Notes: generated from the letters alone by a model not told the origin. DNA of 36,559 bases from an uncultured Lewinella sp. (GCA_913057725.1 CAJXOS010000056.1:1-36559), one strand, 5' to 3'. Counted from the first letter of the stretch, positions 9,816-19,510 are shown. Translations and numbers: made by a program.

Positions 9816-9830
9816 CAGAGATGATCTCTG
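9816..9830. promoter_or_regulatory. Perfect 15-base palindrome upstream of the 9850 gene
   Basis: CAGAGATGATCTCTG has two perfect 7-base arms around a central G, and ends 19 bases before the start codon of the spermidine-synthase-like gene. It could be a protein-binding site or a small hairpin in the leader. No T-run follows it, so it is not a terminator for the preceding gene. The function is inferred from position only. Confidence 0.35.
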
Positions 9831-9849
9831 ACACCCATTACATGCCGTT

Positions 9850-12477
9850 ATGCCCAGACTTAAAAACAAAAAAGCGAATTCTGACATCTGGCTACTATTG
9901 GCCGTAGTATTCTCCGGTGCTGTTGCGCTTGGATATGAGATGATGTGGACTCGCCTGTTAAGCTTAGTGGTAGGTGGCGAATTATTGGGTATTCTCGGTG
10001 TCTTAGTAGGCTTCTTCGGTGGTATGGCCATCGGTGCTTTTGCGCTCAGCAAAAAAGCAGCACAAAGTAAGTCTCCCCTAAAGATGTTCTTTGTCTTGGA
10101 AGGAGCCATTGCCATTTATGGGCTCATCAGTCCGTACCTAATCCACTTCACAAGCAAGCTTGTCCCGACCTGGTTGGGATCTGGAGCTAGTGATTCAGGA
10201 ACATTTGTTTCTCTATTAATCATCATTCTTTGTACCGGTGTGATCTTATTGCCAGCCACCATTGGAATGGGAGCTAATTTCGCCTTTCTAGTGGAAGCCC
10301 GACGGCGCCATTTCCTTCGTCAATCGAATGAAAAAGGATTAGCAAGAATATATGCTGCCAATACATTTGGCGCGGTTCTCGGTATCTTTTTGAGTATTTA
10401 CATCATCATGCCAGCCCTGGGCTTTAGTGGAGCGGCGGTGGTTTTTTCGTTACTCGGTGGAGCTTCCATTCTTTCCGCTTTTCAATGGCAGAAAGGCCTC
10501 AAATCCCCTACCAAAACCAAGCAGTCAAAAACAGAAAATGCGAATCAGGAACCGGCAAAATTCCTTCTGCGCAATCCATATCTGTTTCTATTATTCGGAA
10601 CAGGGCTTTTAGGTATCGGTCTCGAAATCTTAGTAGTACATCATTTCAAACAGGTCTTGGAGAACACCATTTTCTCCTTCGGAAACATACTTGCCATTTA
10701 TCTCCTGGGAACCGCAATCGGCGCCTGGCTTTTTCAGCGGTATTACCATAAAAAAATGGATAATGCCCCAACACTGCTTATGGGGGGCTTGGCAACCTCC
10801 GTACTGTACACCAGCATATTACTTGCCTACACGCGAGAAATACTAAGCTTTTTCTCTCCCAACAGTGCTGCATATTTAGGGCATCTAAGAGCAGAACTCC
10901 TTCTTGCGATTGTCGTCTTTTTGTTGCCAACCATTTTCATGGGAGCTCTATTCAGTTATTTGATAGCGAAAATGAGACCGGCAGAAGTTGGGATTGCTTA
11001 TGGCATGAACACCGCAGGTGCCGTATTTGCCCCTTTCCTATTTGGCCTCGTACTCATACCACAAGTAGGCGGTCAACTAGCACTTACTATTTGCTGGGCA
11101 GCTTATGTTCTACTCCTACTTTGGGGTATTTTCAGGCTAAATTGGAAAGGACGTCCCCTCCTACTAGGAGCGGTAAACGTCTTACTACTTCTCCTTCTTT
11201 TCGGTAAGGGAATTGATTTATTAAGACTAGAGCCCGGCTACACATTGGTGGAAAGAACCGAAGGATTAATGGGCGTTGTAGCGGTATCAGACAAGGAAGC
11301 CAGAGAAGGTCCGTACCAACTACCCGCTAGAATACTACAGGTCAACAATCAATTCAGAATGGGTGGCGGGGCCAGCTTTCTGGAACGAAGAATGGGGAAC
11401 TTACCACTCTTGATGACCAATCAATATGACAATGCCTTATTCCTTGGAATTGGTACAGGATCTACCATGGGGGTCATTGCTGATTATCCTTTTCAAGAAG
11501 TGGAAGCCGTCGAAATCGTTCGAGAAGTAAAAGAGGTATTACCGTGGTTTGACGAGCATAACTTGTCGGTCTTACAGGATGACAGATTGAAATTCCACCT
11601 GGCTGATGCAAGGCGCTTTGTTAGTAGCACCCAAAACACCTATGACTTCATTTTAGTCGACCTTTTCCACCCGGCTCGGGATGGAGCCGGCATGCTCTTC
11701 TCAAAAGAGAACTTCGAACTACTCCGGAGTCGCCTTTCTGAAGATGGGCTACTCTCTTATTGGTTACCAGTTCACCAGTTTGATCCAGAGGGGCTAAAAA
11801 TGGTGGTACGTACCTTCTTGTCTGTTTTCCCCGAAGGTCATGCTATACTAGGTAGCTACAGTTTAAATACGCCAGTAATTGCCCTACTTGGAAGTTCAAA
11901 ACCGCTTTCGATCGATTTGGCCAAAGCCAATCAACAGATCGCAGAACATATCAACATTCAGCTAGCCGTTGAGAACGTAGAAGATCTAGCCGCCTCCTAC
12001 TTGATGGATGGCCAGCAGTTAGCCGCCTATGCGGGTGACGGACCGTTGAATACCGATCTTTTCCCTCGTCTTCTTTTCCATGCGCCCAAAGGTATTTACA
12101 CACCAAATGCGCAGAAAGCAGCGATTAATATTCAGGAGCTGAGACAATTCCGAACGGCATTCCCGAACAACACTTTCAAATTCAGTAGTAGCGCAGCTCG
12201 ACAAAAAGCAAGAAACGCCTGGCAGGCAGCAGGTATATATCTGGAAGGCAACGAAGCTATTCGACAGGGTAATAATCAAAAAGCACTCCAAGACTATATC
12301 CGTGCCTATCAAGTAGACCCAAGCTTCTCCCCTTCTCGGGGTCAGCTTTTCCAATATGCGTTGGGGAACCCTGACATGTATTCCTTGATCATACAGTCGC
12401 TAAATGCGTCTGACCAGGAGCGCCTCAGATTGATTCAACAGCAAGGGCAGTACAATAATATGCTTCGGTCAAATTAA
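9850..12477 (+). CDS. Multi-pass membrane protein fused to a spermidine-synthase-like methyltransferase-fold domain
   Basis: The 875-residue product begins with about 450 residues of hydrophobic helices (e.g. WLLLAVVFSGAVALGYEMMW, then many more) arranged like the fused MFS/spermidine synthase family. From about residue 460 it has a SpeE-like Rossmann domain. The nucleotide-binding loop is LFLGIGTGSTMG (about 528-539), then EAVEIVREV, DDRLKFHLADAR (about 577-588) and YDFILVDLFHP (about 598-608). The last ~100 residues are helical and TPR-like (GNNQKALQDYIRAYQVDPSF). Family members resemble aminopropyltransferases, but few have a proven substrate, so polyamine synthesis should not be assumed. 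The ATG at 9850 is the first good start. It lies 157 bases after the giant protein gene and is followed by a convergent glycosidase gene only 15 bases away. Confidence 0.85.
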   Translation: MPRLKNKKANSDIWLLLAVVFSGAVALGYEMMWTRLLSLVVGGELLGILGVLVGFFGGMAIGAFALSKKAAQSKSPLKMFFVLEGAIAIYGLISPYLIHFTSKLVPTWLGSGASDSGTFVSLLIIILCTGVILLPATIGMGANFAFLVEARRRHFLRQSNEKGLARIYAANTFGAVLGIFLSIYIIMPALGFSGAAVVFSLLGGASILSAFQWQKGLKSPTKTKQSKTENANQEPAKFLLRNPYLFLLFGTGLLGIGLEILVVHHFKQVLENTIFSFGNILAIYLLGTAIGAWLFQRYYHKKMDNAPTLLMGGLATSVLYTSILLAYTREILSFFSPNSAAYLGHLRAELLLAIVVFLLPTIFMGALFSYLIAKMRPAEVGIAYGMNTAGAVFAPFLFGLVLIPQVGGQLALTICWAAYVLLLLWGIFRLNWKGRPLLLGAVNVLLLLLLFGKGIDLLRLEPGYTLVERTEGLMGVVAVSDKEAREGPYQLPARILQVNNQFRMGGGASFLERRMGNLPLLMTNQYDNALFLGIGTGSTMGVIADYPFQEVEAVEIVREVKEVLPWFDEHNLSVLQDDRLKFHLADARRFVSSTQNTYDFILVDLFHPARDGAGMLFSKENFELLRSRLSEDGLLSYWLPVHQFDPEGLKMVVRTFLSVFPEGHAILGSYSLNTPVIALLGSSKPLSIDLAKANQQIAEHINIQLAVENVEDLAASYLMDGQQLAAYAGDGPLNTDLFPRLLFHAPKGIYTPNAQKAAINIQELRQFRTAFPNNTFKFSSSAARQKARNAWQAAGIYLEGNEAIRQGNNQKALQDYIRAYQVDPSFSPSRGQLFQYALGNPDMYSLIIQSLNASDQERLRLIQQQGQYNNMLRSN

Positions 12478-12492
12478 GGCCTACTACCAAGA

Positions 12493-15400
12493 TTATGGGC
12501 GTCTGGCTGACTCAATATGAGCAGGCAAATCACCAGTAGGAATAGGCTCAACGGGAGGCGGCATAATTGCCGAACGGGTAATTGATCGATAAGCGACTTC
12601 CTGCATTCGCGTCCTGTAAGAATCACGACTCAGTTTATTATTCCGCATAGATGGGTACGTACGGTTCGATAGGAAGATAAAAACAAGCTCCTCAGCAGGA
12701 TCAATCCAGATACTCGTACCAGTGAAACCCAAGTGCCCAAATGCTTTGCTACTGGCACTATTTGCCATGTTCATGCTGCGTCCTGGGTCCATCTGTTTCA
12801 TATCAAATCCTAACCCGCGACGAGACTCTCCCGGGAAGCGAGAAGCAAATTCTTCAATTACATCAGACGTGAGATAAACCTCATTGCCGTAGACTCCATT
12901 TTGAATTAACATCTGACCTATAACCGCCAAATCATGGGCATTGCCAAACAAGCCCGCATGTCCACTAATACCTCCTAACATGGCGGCTCCCATATCATGT
13001 ACATAACCATGTACGGCTTGCTTACGCCAATAATTGTCCACTTCGGTGGGAGGAATACGCCTCAAGGAGAACCGTTCACGCGGATTAAAGTCGATATTGT
13101 ACAAACCTAAGGAGCGATAAAACTGATCGGCTACATATTGATCCAAGGTACTCCCACTGGCTTTCTCTACCAGCTTAGCCAGGTAGTAGAAGCCTAAGTC
13201 GCTGTATCTATAATTGTTATTGGCACGCAGTTCAGATACATCAATGCTATGCCAAATAGAATCAATGTAGGTCTCGTGCATAAAGATATTTGGCGCTACT
13301 TGCACCTGATAGGCACCACCAGCTGTGGACCGATATAGGTCACTCAATCGGCGTCCTCTGTTATCCAAAGTCTCTGCATAAAATGGAATCCAAGGTTTTA
13401 GCGCGGCCCTGTGGGCTAAGATTTCGCGTAAGCTCAGATGATCCTTGTTGGTTCCCTGCAATTCTGTGAGATAATACCCCAAGGTTTTATCAAGATCCAA
13501 AATACCTTTTTGTACCAGATCCATCAATGCAATCGTAGTAGCACTGATCTTGGTGATAGAAGCTAAATCGTAAATATCATCCGGGCTAACCGAACGCCGT
13601 CTAGCATAGGTATGATGCCCGTAAGCTTCGTGAAAAACCACTTTACCATGGCGAGCTACTAGAACCACACAACCCGGAGTAGCCCGATCAGCAATAGCCT
13701 CCTTAGCCAGTTGATCAATGTAGTAGCGAAGTGTATCGCTATCCATCCCAGCATTTTCAGGAGTACTGTAACCTAATCGAAAGATGGGGCTGGTTGTCAC
13801 TCCAGAATTGTAGCGGCTACGCTCAGATGCCGTTACCGGTAAACGGCCATCTATTCCTATCGCACCGAAAATAGCTTGGGCAGCTTTATCTTGCGTCAAG
13901 TCATCTTCGTTATACGCTGCCAGAACAGCTCCAATTCCATCAAAAAACTTCAGGCTGTAAGGATTACCAAAGACAACGAGAATAATATCTTTCTCCGCCT
14001 CCAGGCGTTCCAAGAATTGCAACACAGATGGCTGAAGGCCAAAATTACTGCGGCTCGAACGGCCCATATTATGCAAGCTCACGATGACTAGATCCTCCTC
14101 AGCCAGGCGATCCATCAGGTTCTGCTCTTCGGCTACACCGATACTATTACCAATCCGGAGTGCATCTACCTGACCATAGTCTCGTAGGCGCTTTTGGAAA
14201 AGTGGTTGTGATCCTGTCCCAATTGCCAGGGATGCAATCTTCTGCTCCCCCACCTCTTGTACCGGCACCAATTGGTTTTCATTACGCACGAGGGTCAGCG
14301 CATTTTCTACTAGGCGTTCTCTCAGTGCCTCCGCCTCTGGTGTGTTAATATCCTTCAGGACATTCAATTCTGATAGTGGGTTAAAGTGCTGGAGCCCCAT
14401 GCGATACTTAGCGCGTAGCACTCGCTTCACTTTTCTGTTCACTTCTGCTTCGGTAAGTTGCCCTTCAGCAATGTAGGCTTTGATGCGTGCCTCTGCGGCA
14501 CCCAAATCAACAGGTAGTAGTAGAATATCGTTACCTGCCAACAAAGCTGCAGCTTCCACTTCGCCGTCGCCAAAATGCTTGGTTACGCCTTTCATTCCCA
14601 AGCCATCCGTGAAAGTCAGGCCATGGAAATTGAGCTCTGTTTGCAGCATCCCATTAATCGTAGCTGGCGATAGGGACGTGGGATGGTTTTCGCGATTCTC
14701 TAGCGCTGGAACTTGCAGGTGCCCCACCATAATACTTCCCACGCCTTGCTCAACCAAGGCCTTAAAGGGGTATAACTCGATACTATCCAGGCGGGGAAGA
14801 TCATGATTGATGACCGGTAAATCGTAATGGGAGTCTACATCGGTATCACCGTGCCCGGGAAAGTGCTTAGCACAGGCCACAATACCGTGGTCCTGCATAC
14901 CTTTCATATAGTGTACCCCCTTGATGGCCACATTCACTCGGTCCTCACCGAAGGAGCGTGTTCCAATCACCGGGTTGTTGGGGTTGTTATTGACATCCAC
15001 CACCGGCGCAAAATTGATGTGCACACCGACACGGTGCATCTGCCGGGCAACCTCCTGGCCCATTTCGTAGATCAGGTGATTATTGCGGATCGCTCCGAGC
15101 ATTAATTGCCGCGGTAAGCGCATCACCGTTTTCATTCGCATATTCAGTCCCCACTCGCCATCCATAGCAATCATCATTGGCAGTTTTGACTGCCCCTGAT
15201 AGCGATTCACCAAGCGTACTTGCGCCGAAGGCGTGCCCTGAAAAAAGCACAACCCACCTACGTGGTAATTCCGAATAAGGCGTTCCACGGAAGCCACATG
15301 ATCGGCACCCAAATTGGAGTGCGCTCGGATCATAAAGAGTTGCCCCAGTCGCTCCTCAAAGGTCATAGAGCGGAATACCGAATCAACCCAGATGGCTTCC

Positions 15401-15522
15401 TGGGCGTGCGACTGATCTAAATTTGCGTGATATTGCCCCCGTAGCGGCAGGGCCATGCTGAGTAGCAAGGCCAACAAGAGTACATTGTTGACAAGGGCGC
15501 GCCCGGGGTTTAGCCAATTCAT
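12493..15522 (-). CDS. Exported GH3 glycosidase (NagZ-like) fused to a class C beta-lactamase-type serine hydrolase
   Basis: The product has 1009 residues with an N-terminal hydrophobic export signal (about 10-30). The GH3 catalytic domain (about 45-385) carries the NagZ-type histidine/aspartate loop KHFPGHGDTDVDSH (219-232) and the nucleophile region FTDGLGM (D306). A GH3 C-terminal-type domain occupies about 400-565. The C-terminal half (about 595-985) is a penicillin-binding/beta-lactamase fold with SITK (S655 to K658), a YSD triad equivalent to YxN near 784, and HLGFTGTS near 940 in the KTG position. This fusion recurs in Bacteroidota and is usually annotated as beta-N-acetylhexosaminidase plus serine hydrolase. 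A role in peptidoglycan or amino-sugar recycling in the periplasm is inferred. Both active sites look intact. It is transcribed alone, convergent with the 9850 gene. Confidence 0.92.
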   Translation of the reverse strand: MNWLNPGRALVNNVLLLALLLSMALPLRGQYHANLDQSHAQEAIWVDSVFRSMTFEERLGQLFMIRAHSNLGADHVASVERLIRNYHVGGLCFFQGTPSAQVRLVNRYQGQSKLPMMIAMDGEWGLNMRMKTVMRLPRQLMLGAIRNNHLIYEMGQEVARQMHRVGVHINFAPVVDVNNNPNNPVIGTRSFGEDRVNVAIKGVHYMKGMQDHGIVACAKHFPGHGDTDVDSHYDLPVINHDLPRLDSIELYPFKALVEQGVGSIMVGHLQVPALENRENHPTSLSPATINGMLQTELNFHGLTFTDGLGMKGVTKHFGDGEVEAAALLAGNDILLLPVDLGAAEARIKAYIAEGQLTEAEVNRKVKRVLRAKYRMGLQHFNPLSELNVLKDINTPEAEALRERLVENALTLVRNENQLVPVQEVGEQKIASLAIGTGSQPLFQKRLRDYGQVDALRIGNSIGVAEEQNLMDRLAEEDLVIVSLHNMGRSSRSNFGLQPSVLQFLERLEAEKDIILVVFGNPYSLKFFDGIGAVLAAYNEDDLTQDKAAQAIFGAIGIDGRLPVTASERSRYNSGVTTSPIFRLGYSTPENAGMDSDTLRYYIDQLAKEAIADRATPGCVVLVARHGKVVFHEAYGHHTYARRRSVSPDDIYDLASITKISATTIALMDLVQKGILDLDKTLGYYLTELQGTNKDHLSLREILAHRAALKPWIPFYAETLDNRGRRLSDLYRSTAGGAYQVQVAPNIFMHETYIDSIWHSIDVSELRANNNYRYSDLGFYYLAKLVEKASGSTLDQYVADQFYRSLGLYNIDFNPRERFSLRRIPPTEVDNYWRKQAVHGYVHDMGAAMLGGISGHAGLFGNAHDLAVIGQMLIQNGVYGNEVYLTSDVIEEFASRFPGESRRGLGFDMKQMDPGRSMNMANSASSKAFGHLGFTGTSIWIDPAEELVFIFLSNRTYPSMRNNKLSRDSYRTRMQEVAYRSITRSAIMPPPVEPIPTGDLPAHIESARRP

Positions 15523-15689
15523 GATGAGAACGATATGTCTTAACTGGGATACTATATACTAAGTAGGTAAGTTACAATTTTTGTGCATTGTTAGGCATAG
15601 ATTAACTAATTCTTAAATATTTAGGTCAATACGAGGTGCAAAACAGCAGCTTGATGAGAAAATGTACAGTGACCGTTACCACCTGCGCT

Positions 15690-15720
15690 GTACACCCTCC
15701 AATTGAACTGGAGGGTGTAC
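15690..15720. terminator. Perfect 12-bp stem-loop downstream of the epoxide-hydrolase-like gene
   Basis: GTACACCCTCCA (15690-15701) and TGGAGGGTGTAC (15709-15720) form a perfect 12-bp stem with a 7-base loop. It lies 19 bases past the stop of the minus-strand hydrolase gene, where a terminator would be expected. No T-run follows on either strand, so it may be a transcript-end stabilising hairpin or a factor-assisted terminator. Confidence 0.5.
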
Positions 15721-15739
15721 TCAACTTGAAAAGTAGGCA

Positions 15740-16705
15740 CTAAGAGGCTTCTTGTTGTGCAAGCCAATCTAGAATCACCTGGTTAGTCTCTTCCGGAAGT
15801 TCTTGCTGTATCCAATGGCCACAATCGAGATCAACTTCTACAACTTTGGGCACAAATTCTGATAGCCCTGGAAACTTAGGAATCACATCTCGCATCCCGT
15901 AAACCATGAGTGCTGGTTGCTGGACAATAGGATCTACATCCGCCAGCAGGTGCCAATTGCGGTCCAGGTTTCTGTACCAATTTATGCTTCCAGTAAAACC
16001 TGTTGCTTTGAAGGCAGATACAAAAACAGCTAGTTCACTCTCGCTCATTATGGGCTCACCAAGTGGTTCTTTTGCTAGAGCAAGATTGATCATCTGCATC
16101 CCCGGTTCCGGTACCTTTTCCGGCACATTTTCACGGAATATATTCCGAAGAAACTGAGCTGCATTTTCATCCAATATGGCATCGGCAACACCTGGCTGTC
16201 GATTGAAATGGACGAAGTAATAATCACTGCCAAAAAACGCTTCCAGCATCTCAATCCAAGGTTTTTCTCCGCGCACCTGATAAGGTAACGCTAGGGCTAT
16301 GATTCCATTTACACGTTCAGGATGAAGTAAGCTCAGTCCCCACACTATGTTGGCTCCCCAATCGTGCCCCACAAATGTGGCATCCTGGTATCCGAAATGA
16401 TCAAGCAAGGCAACAAGATCGCCCGTTAAGTGCTCCAGATCGTAATCGGTTACTGCTGCTGGACTAGAGGAATTGCCATAACCGCGCTGGTTAGGGACAA
16501 TAACATGGTAACCCGCCTCTACCAGGACAGGCACTTGGTGGCGCCAAGAAAATGCGTGTTCCGGCCAGCCATGGCAGAGTACAATAGATTTGCCAGCATT
16601 TTGCCGGCCGGCTTCAAAGACTTCGAGTCTTACGCCGTTAACGGAAATAAAAGTAGGTTTTGAAAAGCCGGTCTCCTCAAGAATTGAGGTTGATACGTTC
16701 GTCAT
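15740..16705 (-). CDS. Epoxide-hydrolase-like alpha/beta hydrolase
   Basis: The 321-residue protein has the epoxide hydrolase/haloalkane dehalogenase signature. The oxyanion-hole motif is HGWPEHAFSW (45-54), and RGYGNSS lies at 74-80. The nucleophile elbow is VGHDWGAN (112-119), with D115 as the expected nucleophile instead of serine. A cap region follows, and the C-terminal DCGHWIQQE supplies the catalytic histidine. No signal peptide is seen, so it is cytoplasmic. It probably opens epoxides or a related substrate by hydrolysis; the natural substrate is unknown. It is 75 bases downstream of a WYL-type regulator on the same strand, with its own TAnnTTTG element in that gap, so regulation by the neighbour is plausible but unproven. 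Confidence 0.87.
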   Translation of the reverse strand: MTNVSTSILEETGFSKPTFISVNGVRLEVFEAGRQNAGKSIVLCHGWPEHAFSWRHQVPVLVEAGYHVIVPNQRGYGNSSSPAAVTDYDLEHLTGDLVALLDHFGYQDATFVGHDWGANIVWGLSLLHPERVNGIIALALPYQVRGEKPWIEMLEAFFGSDYYFVHFNRQPGVADAILDENAAQFLRNIFRENVPEKVPEPGMQMINLALAKEPLGEPIMSESELAVFVSAFKATGFTGSINWYRNLDRNWHLLADVDPIVQQPALMVYGMRDVIPKFPGLSEFVPKVVEVDLDCGHWIQQELPEETNQVILDWLAQQEAS

Positions 16706-16731
16706 TTTTATCTGCTTTAATTGAATTTAGA

Positions 16732-16739
16732 CAAACGTA
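16732..16739 (-). promoter_or_regulatory. Candidate -7 promoter element TACGTTTG for the epoxide-hydrolase-like gene
   Basis: The minus strand matches TAnnTTTG exactly, 26 bases before the start codon at 16705, the spacing expected for a short leader. TTG triplets lie 14 and 25 bases upstream, outside the usual 17-23 range, so the -33 half is uncertain. Confidence 0.45.
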
Positions 16740-16780
16740 GGCCCGAGCTGAGACAACCCTATGGCAAGGGTCAGCAGAAA

Positions 16781-17470
16781 TTATTGATATCGATCAAAAT
16801 ACTCTTGTAAAGTCAAATTATGAGGTTGGAAATTTTCGGCTTGAATCTCCATTTTTTGAATTCTATCCGGTCGAAAAAATCGAAATCCTTCACGCAAACG
16901 GCACCAGGCAATCAAATACCAGTTTTCGGCACTGACAATAGCAAATGGCTCTACCATCCTAGTTGTCGTTGTACCCTCCTTATTGATGTACTGTATTTTG
17001 ACCAGCTGATAATTGGTAAGTGCTCTTTGCAGGTCAGACAAATTACTGCTACTCCTTTCTTGATCTAAGACCTCACTGTATTGAGTCCGATCGGCAAGCA
17101 GGTTGGCCTTGTCTTTGCTGGAATACCTTAGAACAGACTTGATCTTGTCAATTGCCTCAGAATAATCTTTTACGAAGGAAGCATCCTTGCTCTTCAGCAC
17201 CAACTGTTCCGCAAGAATCAAGGCATTGGCTTGTTGCTCTGTGAACATGATTGGAGGTACTTTATAACCTTCCATAAGGGAGTATCCCTTTCCTTCTTCG
17301 GTTAGGACAGGTACCCCTGCTTTTTCCAGTGCTTTTATATCACGGTAGATCGTTCGTTTACTCACACCGAACTTTTCGGAAAGCATTGCAGCTGTCAGTA
17401 TTCTTTTGGTTTGCAGCTGAGTCAATATTGCTGTCAACCTAGAAATCCGTTTGACATCATCTCCTTCCAT
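16781..17470 (-). CDS. WYL-domain transcriptional regulator (YafY/DeoR-like)
   Basis: The 229-residue product has an N-terminal winged helix-turn-helix of the HTH_11 type (about 8-65: RISRLTAILTQLQ, then LSEKFGVSKRTIYRDIKAL and GKGYSL). A linker follows, then a WYL ligand-sensing domain (about 140-205) with NWYLIAWCRLREGFRFFRPD. This matches YafY-type regulators by length and order. The binding ligand is unknown. It precedes the epoxide-hydrolase-like gene on the same strand, which suggests local control of that gene. Confidence 0.9.
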   Translation of the reverse strand: MEGDDVKRISRLTAILTQLQTKRILTAAMLSEKFGVSKRTIYRDIKALEKAGVPVLTEEGKGYSLMEGYKVPPIMFTEQQANALILAEQLVLKSKDASFVKDYSEAIDKIKSVLRYSSKDKANLLADRTQYSEVLDQERSSSNLSDLQRALTNYQLVKIQYINKEGTTTTRMVEPFAIVSAENWYLIAWCRLREGFRFFRPDRIQKMEIQAENFQPHNLTLQEYFDRYQ

Positions 17471-17530
17471 GCCAGGTTCACTGATTTTTCTTAGATGACT
17501 AACCGATAGAGCCTACCCACCTCGGCTTTC

Positions 17531-19510
17531 TTAGTTTGTCCCTTCCCGTACCTTCCGCTCAATATCCGGATCAAGCTGCTGTGCACGTTGAAACGCTTGT
17601 TCTGCTTCCGTAGGTTGATTGTTGTTGTAAAAGCCCGTGCCCAAATCAAACCAGGCGCGAGCATTTTCTGGTTGCAGCTGCGTATTTCTGGTAAACATCT
17701 CTATGGCTCTTCCTGTATTCCCGGCGATACCATGCGCGACACCCAGTAGACGGATCGTTTCATACTCATCAGGCATAGCCTCATAAGCCTGTTCCAGATA
17801 GCGAATGGCATTAGCAACATCACCCAGTTGCTCGCCATAATAGCGGCCAGCATCTCGATAGGTGATCATCATATTATCAAACGCTTGTTGATAGTTAGGA
17901 TCTATCTGCTGTGCACGTTGGTAGGCAGCTATGGATTCATCGTAGCGCTTCAGGTAATTGAGAATATTACCCTTGATGAAAAATGCTTGCTTGTAGGTAG
18001 GATGAATTCGAACGGCTTCATTGATATGCCCTAACGCTTCTTCCAACATATCCAATCGCTGTGGCTGTTGAGCAGCTGTCAATTTTGACCATTGAACAGA
18101 CAATTCCCCGGCCATCGCATTTCGCAACTTTGCGCTATTGGAAGAAGTGTGAATATCTGTTGTAAAGAGGGTATAATTATCTTCCCAAGCCGGGTTACGC
18201 ATCAAGGTGAGCACGGCCAAGATCAAGGCATACCCCCCAATGAGCCCCAGAATTACTTGCTGCTTTTTCAAGTACTTTACGGCCAACCAAACAATCAGTA
18301 GACCAAAGCCAATAGAAGGCATAAACAGAAAGCGTTCCGACATATTTGTCCCTACCGGAAAAAGCACATTTGACACAATAGAAAGGGTACCCAAATACAC
18401 CAATACCGCAAAGCTACCAATGTCCCGCTTGACGAGCCCAATGAGGCCATACGTCAGCAACCCTAAATAGAACAACAAGCTCAACACGACTTTCCAATTG
18501 CTCCAGCTCATGATTTCTACATGGCGTGGATAGTAGTCGTGGGTCAAAGGACTTGGTACTACCAGTAGTTGGGCATATTTGCCTAGTGTATAAGTGATTG
18601 TAGCGGATCGTTCGCCCGCAGTAAAATCTACCCACACACCTTGCTCTACTTTTCGGAATGGATTGTTCATCAACTCCATACTTGGTTCGCCCAGGCTCCA
18701 GCCCAAAATGGAACCACGAATCACCAAAAACAGAATGGCCACTGCCAGGAGTGGCGCCGTTTTTTTGATGATCTCCACCACATTATCCTTGGTGAAATAG
18801 TATAAGGCCAAAGGCACCACGCCAAGAAACGTAATCGCATTCTCCTTAGATAAGAGTGCAATAAAAAAGCTCAGGGCCGCTAGAATGGTAGGCCAAAAGC
18901 CCCCGCGAAGCACCAACCATAGCGCAGTGAGGCTACCCAACAAAGTCATGATTTCATCACGCCCTTTGATGTTCGCTACTGCTTCCGTGTGAATAGGATG
19001 CACTGCAAAAAGCAACGCAGCACCCAGTGGAATGAGATAAACTGCCCATGAATTCAATTGATCATCCCACTTACTACGACCGGTGAACAGCTGTAGTAAA
19101 ACCAAGTAGAGCATCATTACCGTAAGGCCATACCACAAAGCATTTAGTACGTGCATGATGCCCGGGCTTTCACCAAAAAGCTCATACTCGATCGCAAACA
19201 TAGCTGGCGTCAGTGGGCGGTAACGACCACCTGACACTAACTTGTCTTTACCTTCCTCCTTGAAGAATCCGTAAAAAGTATCGTACTGAAACAAGCCCGA
19301 TAAGCCTTGCACACCTTCGGTGGTGAACATATTGTCGGTAATAACAATGGCATCATCCTGGGCAAAGTCGTGCTGAAAAGTGTTCGCATAAAGCAGTACA
19401 CCAAGTACGAAAAGTGCAATAGCAATAGGCTTTGTCCGGGACAACCACTGCCACTGGGCACTCAACTTTTTACCTTTCTTTTTTAGCTTTTTCTTTTTCG
19501 GGCTGGCCAT
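17531..19510 (-). CDS. Membrane GT-C-like glycosyltransferase with C-terminal TPR repeats
   Basis: The frame is open from 19645, but the ATG at 19510 begins a typical basic N-terminus (MASPKKKKLKKKGKK) and is preferred, giving 659 residues. A first membrane helix is followed by an exoplasmic loop with the acidic pair FAQDDAIVI, the pattern seen in GT-C enzymes of the PMT/TMTC type. About ten more hydrophobic helices follow up to about residue 450. The last ~170 residues contain about four to five tetratricopeptide repeats (e.g. YDESIAAYQRAQQIDPNYQQ; PTEAEQAFQRAQQLDPD). This architecture resembles eukaryotic TMTC O-mannosyltransferases, and many Bacteroidota homologues are annotated only as TPR proteins. 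Transfer of a sugar from a lipid carrier to an exported acceptor is inferred. It is divergent from an O-antigen-ligase-like gene 242 bases away. Confidence 0.8.
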   Translation of the reverse strand: MASPKKKKLKKKGKKLSAQWQWLSRTKPIAIALFVLGVLLYANTFQHDFAQDDAIVITDNMFTTEGVQGLSGLFQYDTFYGFFKEEGKDKLVSGGRYRPLTPAMFAIEYELFGESPGIMHVLNALWYGLTVMMLYLVLLQLFTGRSKWDDQLNSWAVYLIPLGAALLFAVHPIHTEAVANIKGRDEIMTLLGSLTALWLVLRGGFWPTILAALSFFIALLSKENAITFLGVVPLALYYFTKDNVVEIIKKTAPLLAVAILFLVIRGSILGWSLGEPSMELMNNPFRKVEQGVWVDFTAGERSATITYTLGKYAQLLVVPSPLTHDYYPRHVEIMSWSNWKVVLSLLFYLGLLTYGLIGLVKRDIGSFAVLVYLGTLSIVSNVLFPVGTNMSERFLFMPSIGFGLLIVWLAVKYLKKQQVILGLIGGYALILAVLTLMRNPAWEDNYTLFTTDIHTSSNSAKLRNAMAGELSVQWSKLTAAQQPQRLDMLEEALGHINEAVRIHPTYKQAFFIKGNILNYLKRYDESIAAYQRAQQIDPNYQQAFDNMMITYRDAGRYYGEQLGDVANAIRYLEQAYEAMPDEYETIRLLGVAHGIAGNTGRAIEMFTRNTQLQPENARAWFDLGTGFYNNNQPTEAEQAFQRAQQLDPDIERKVREGTN

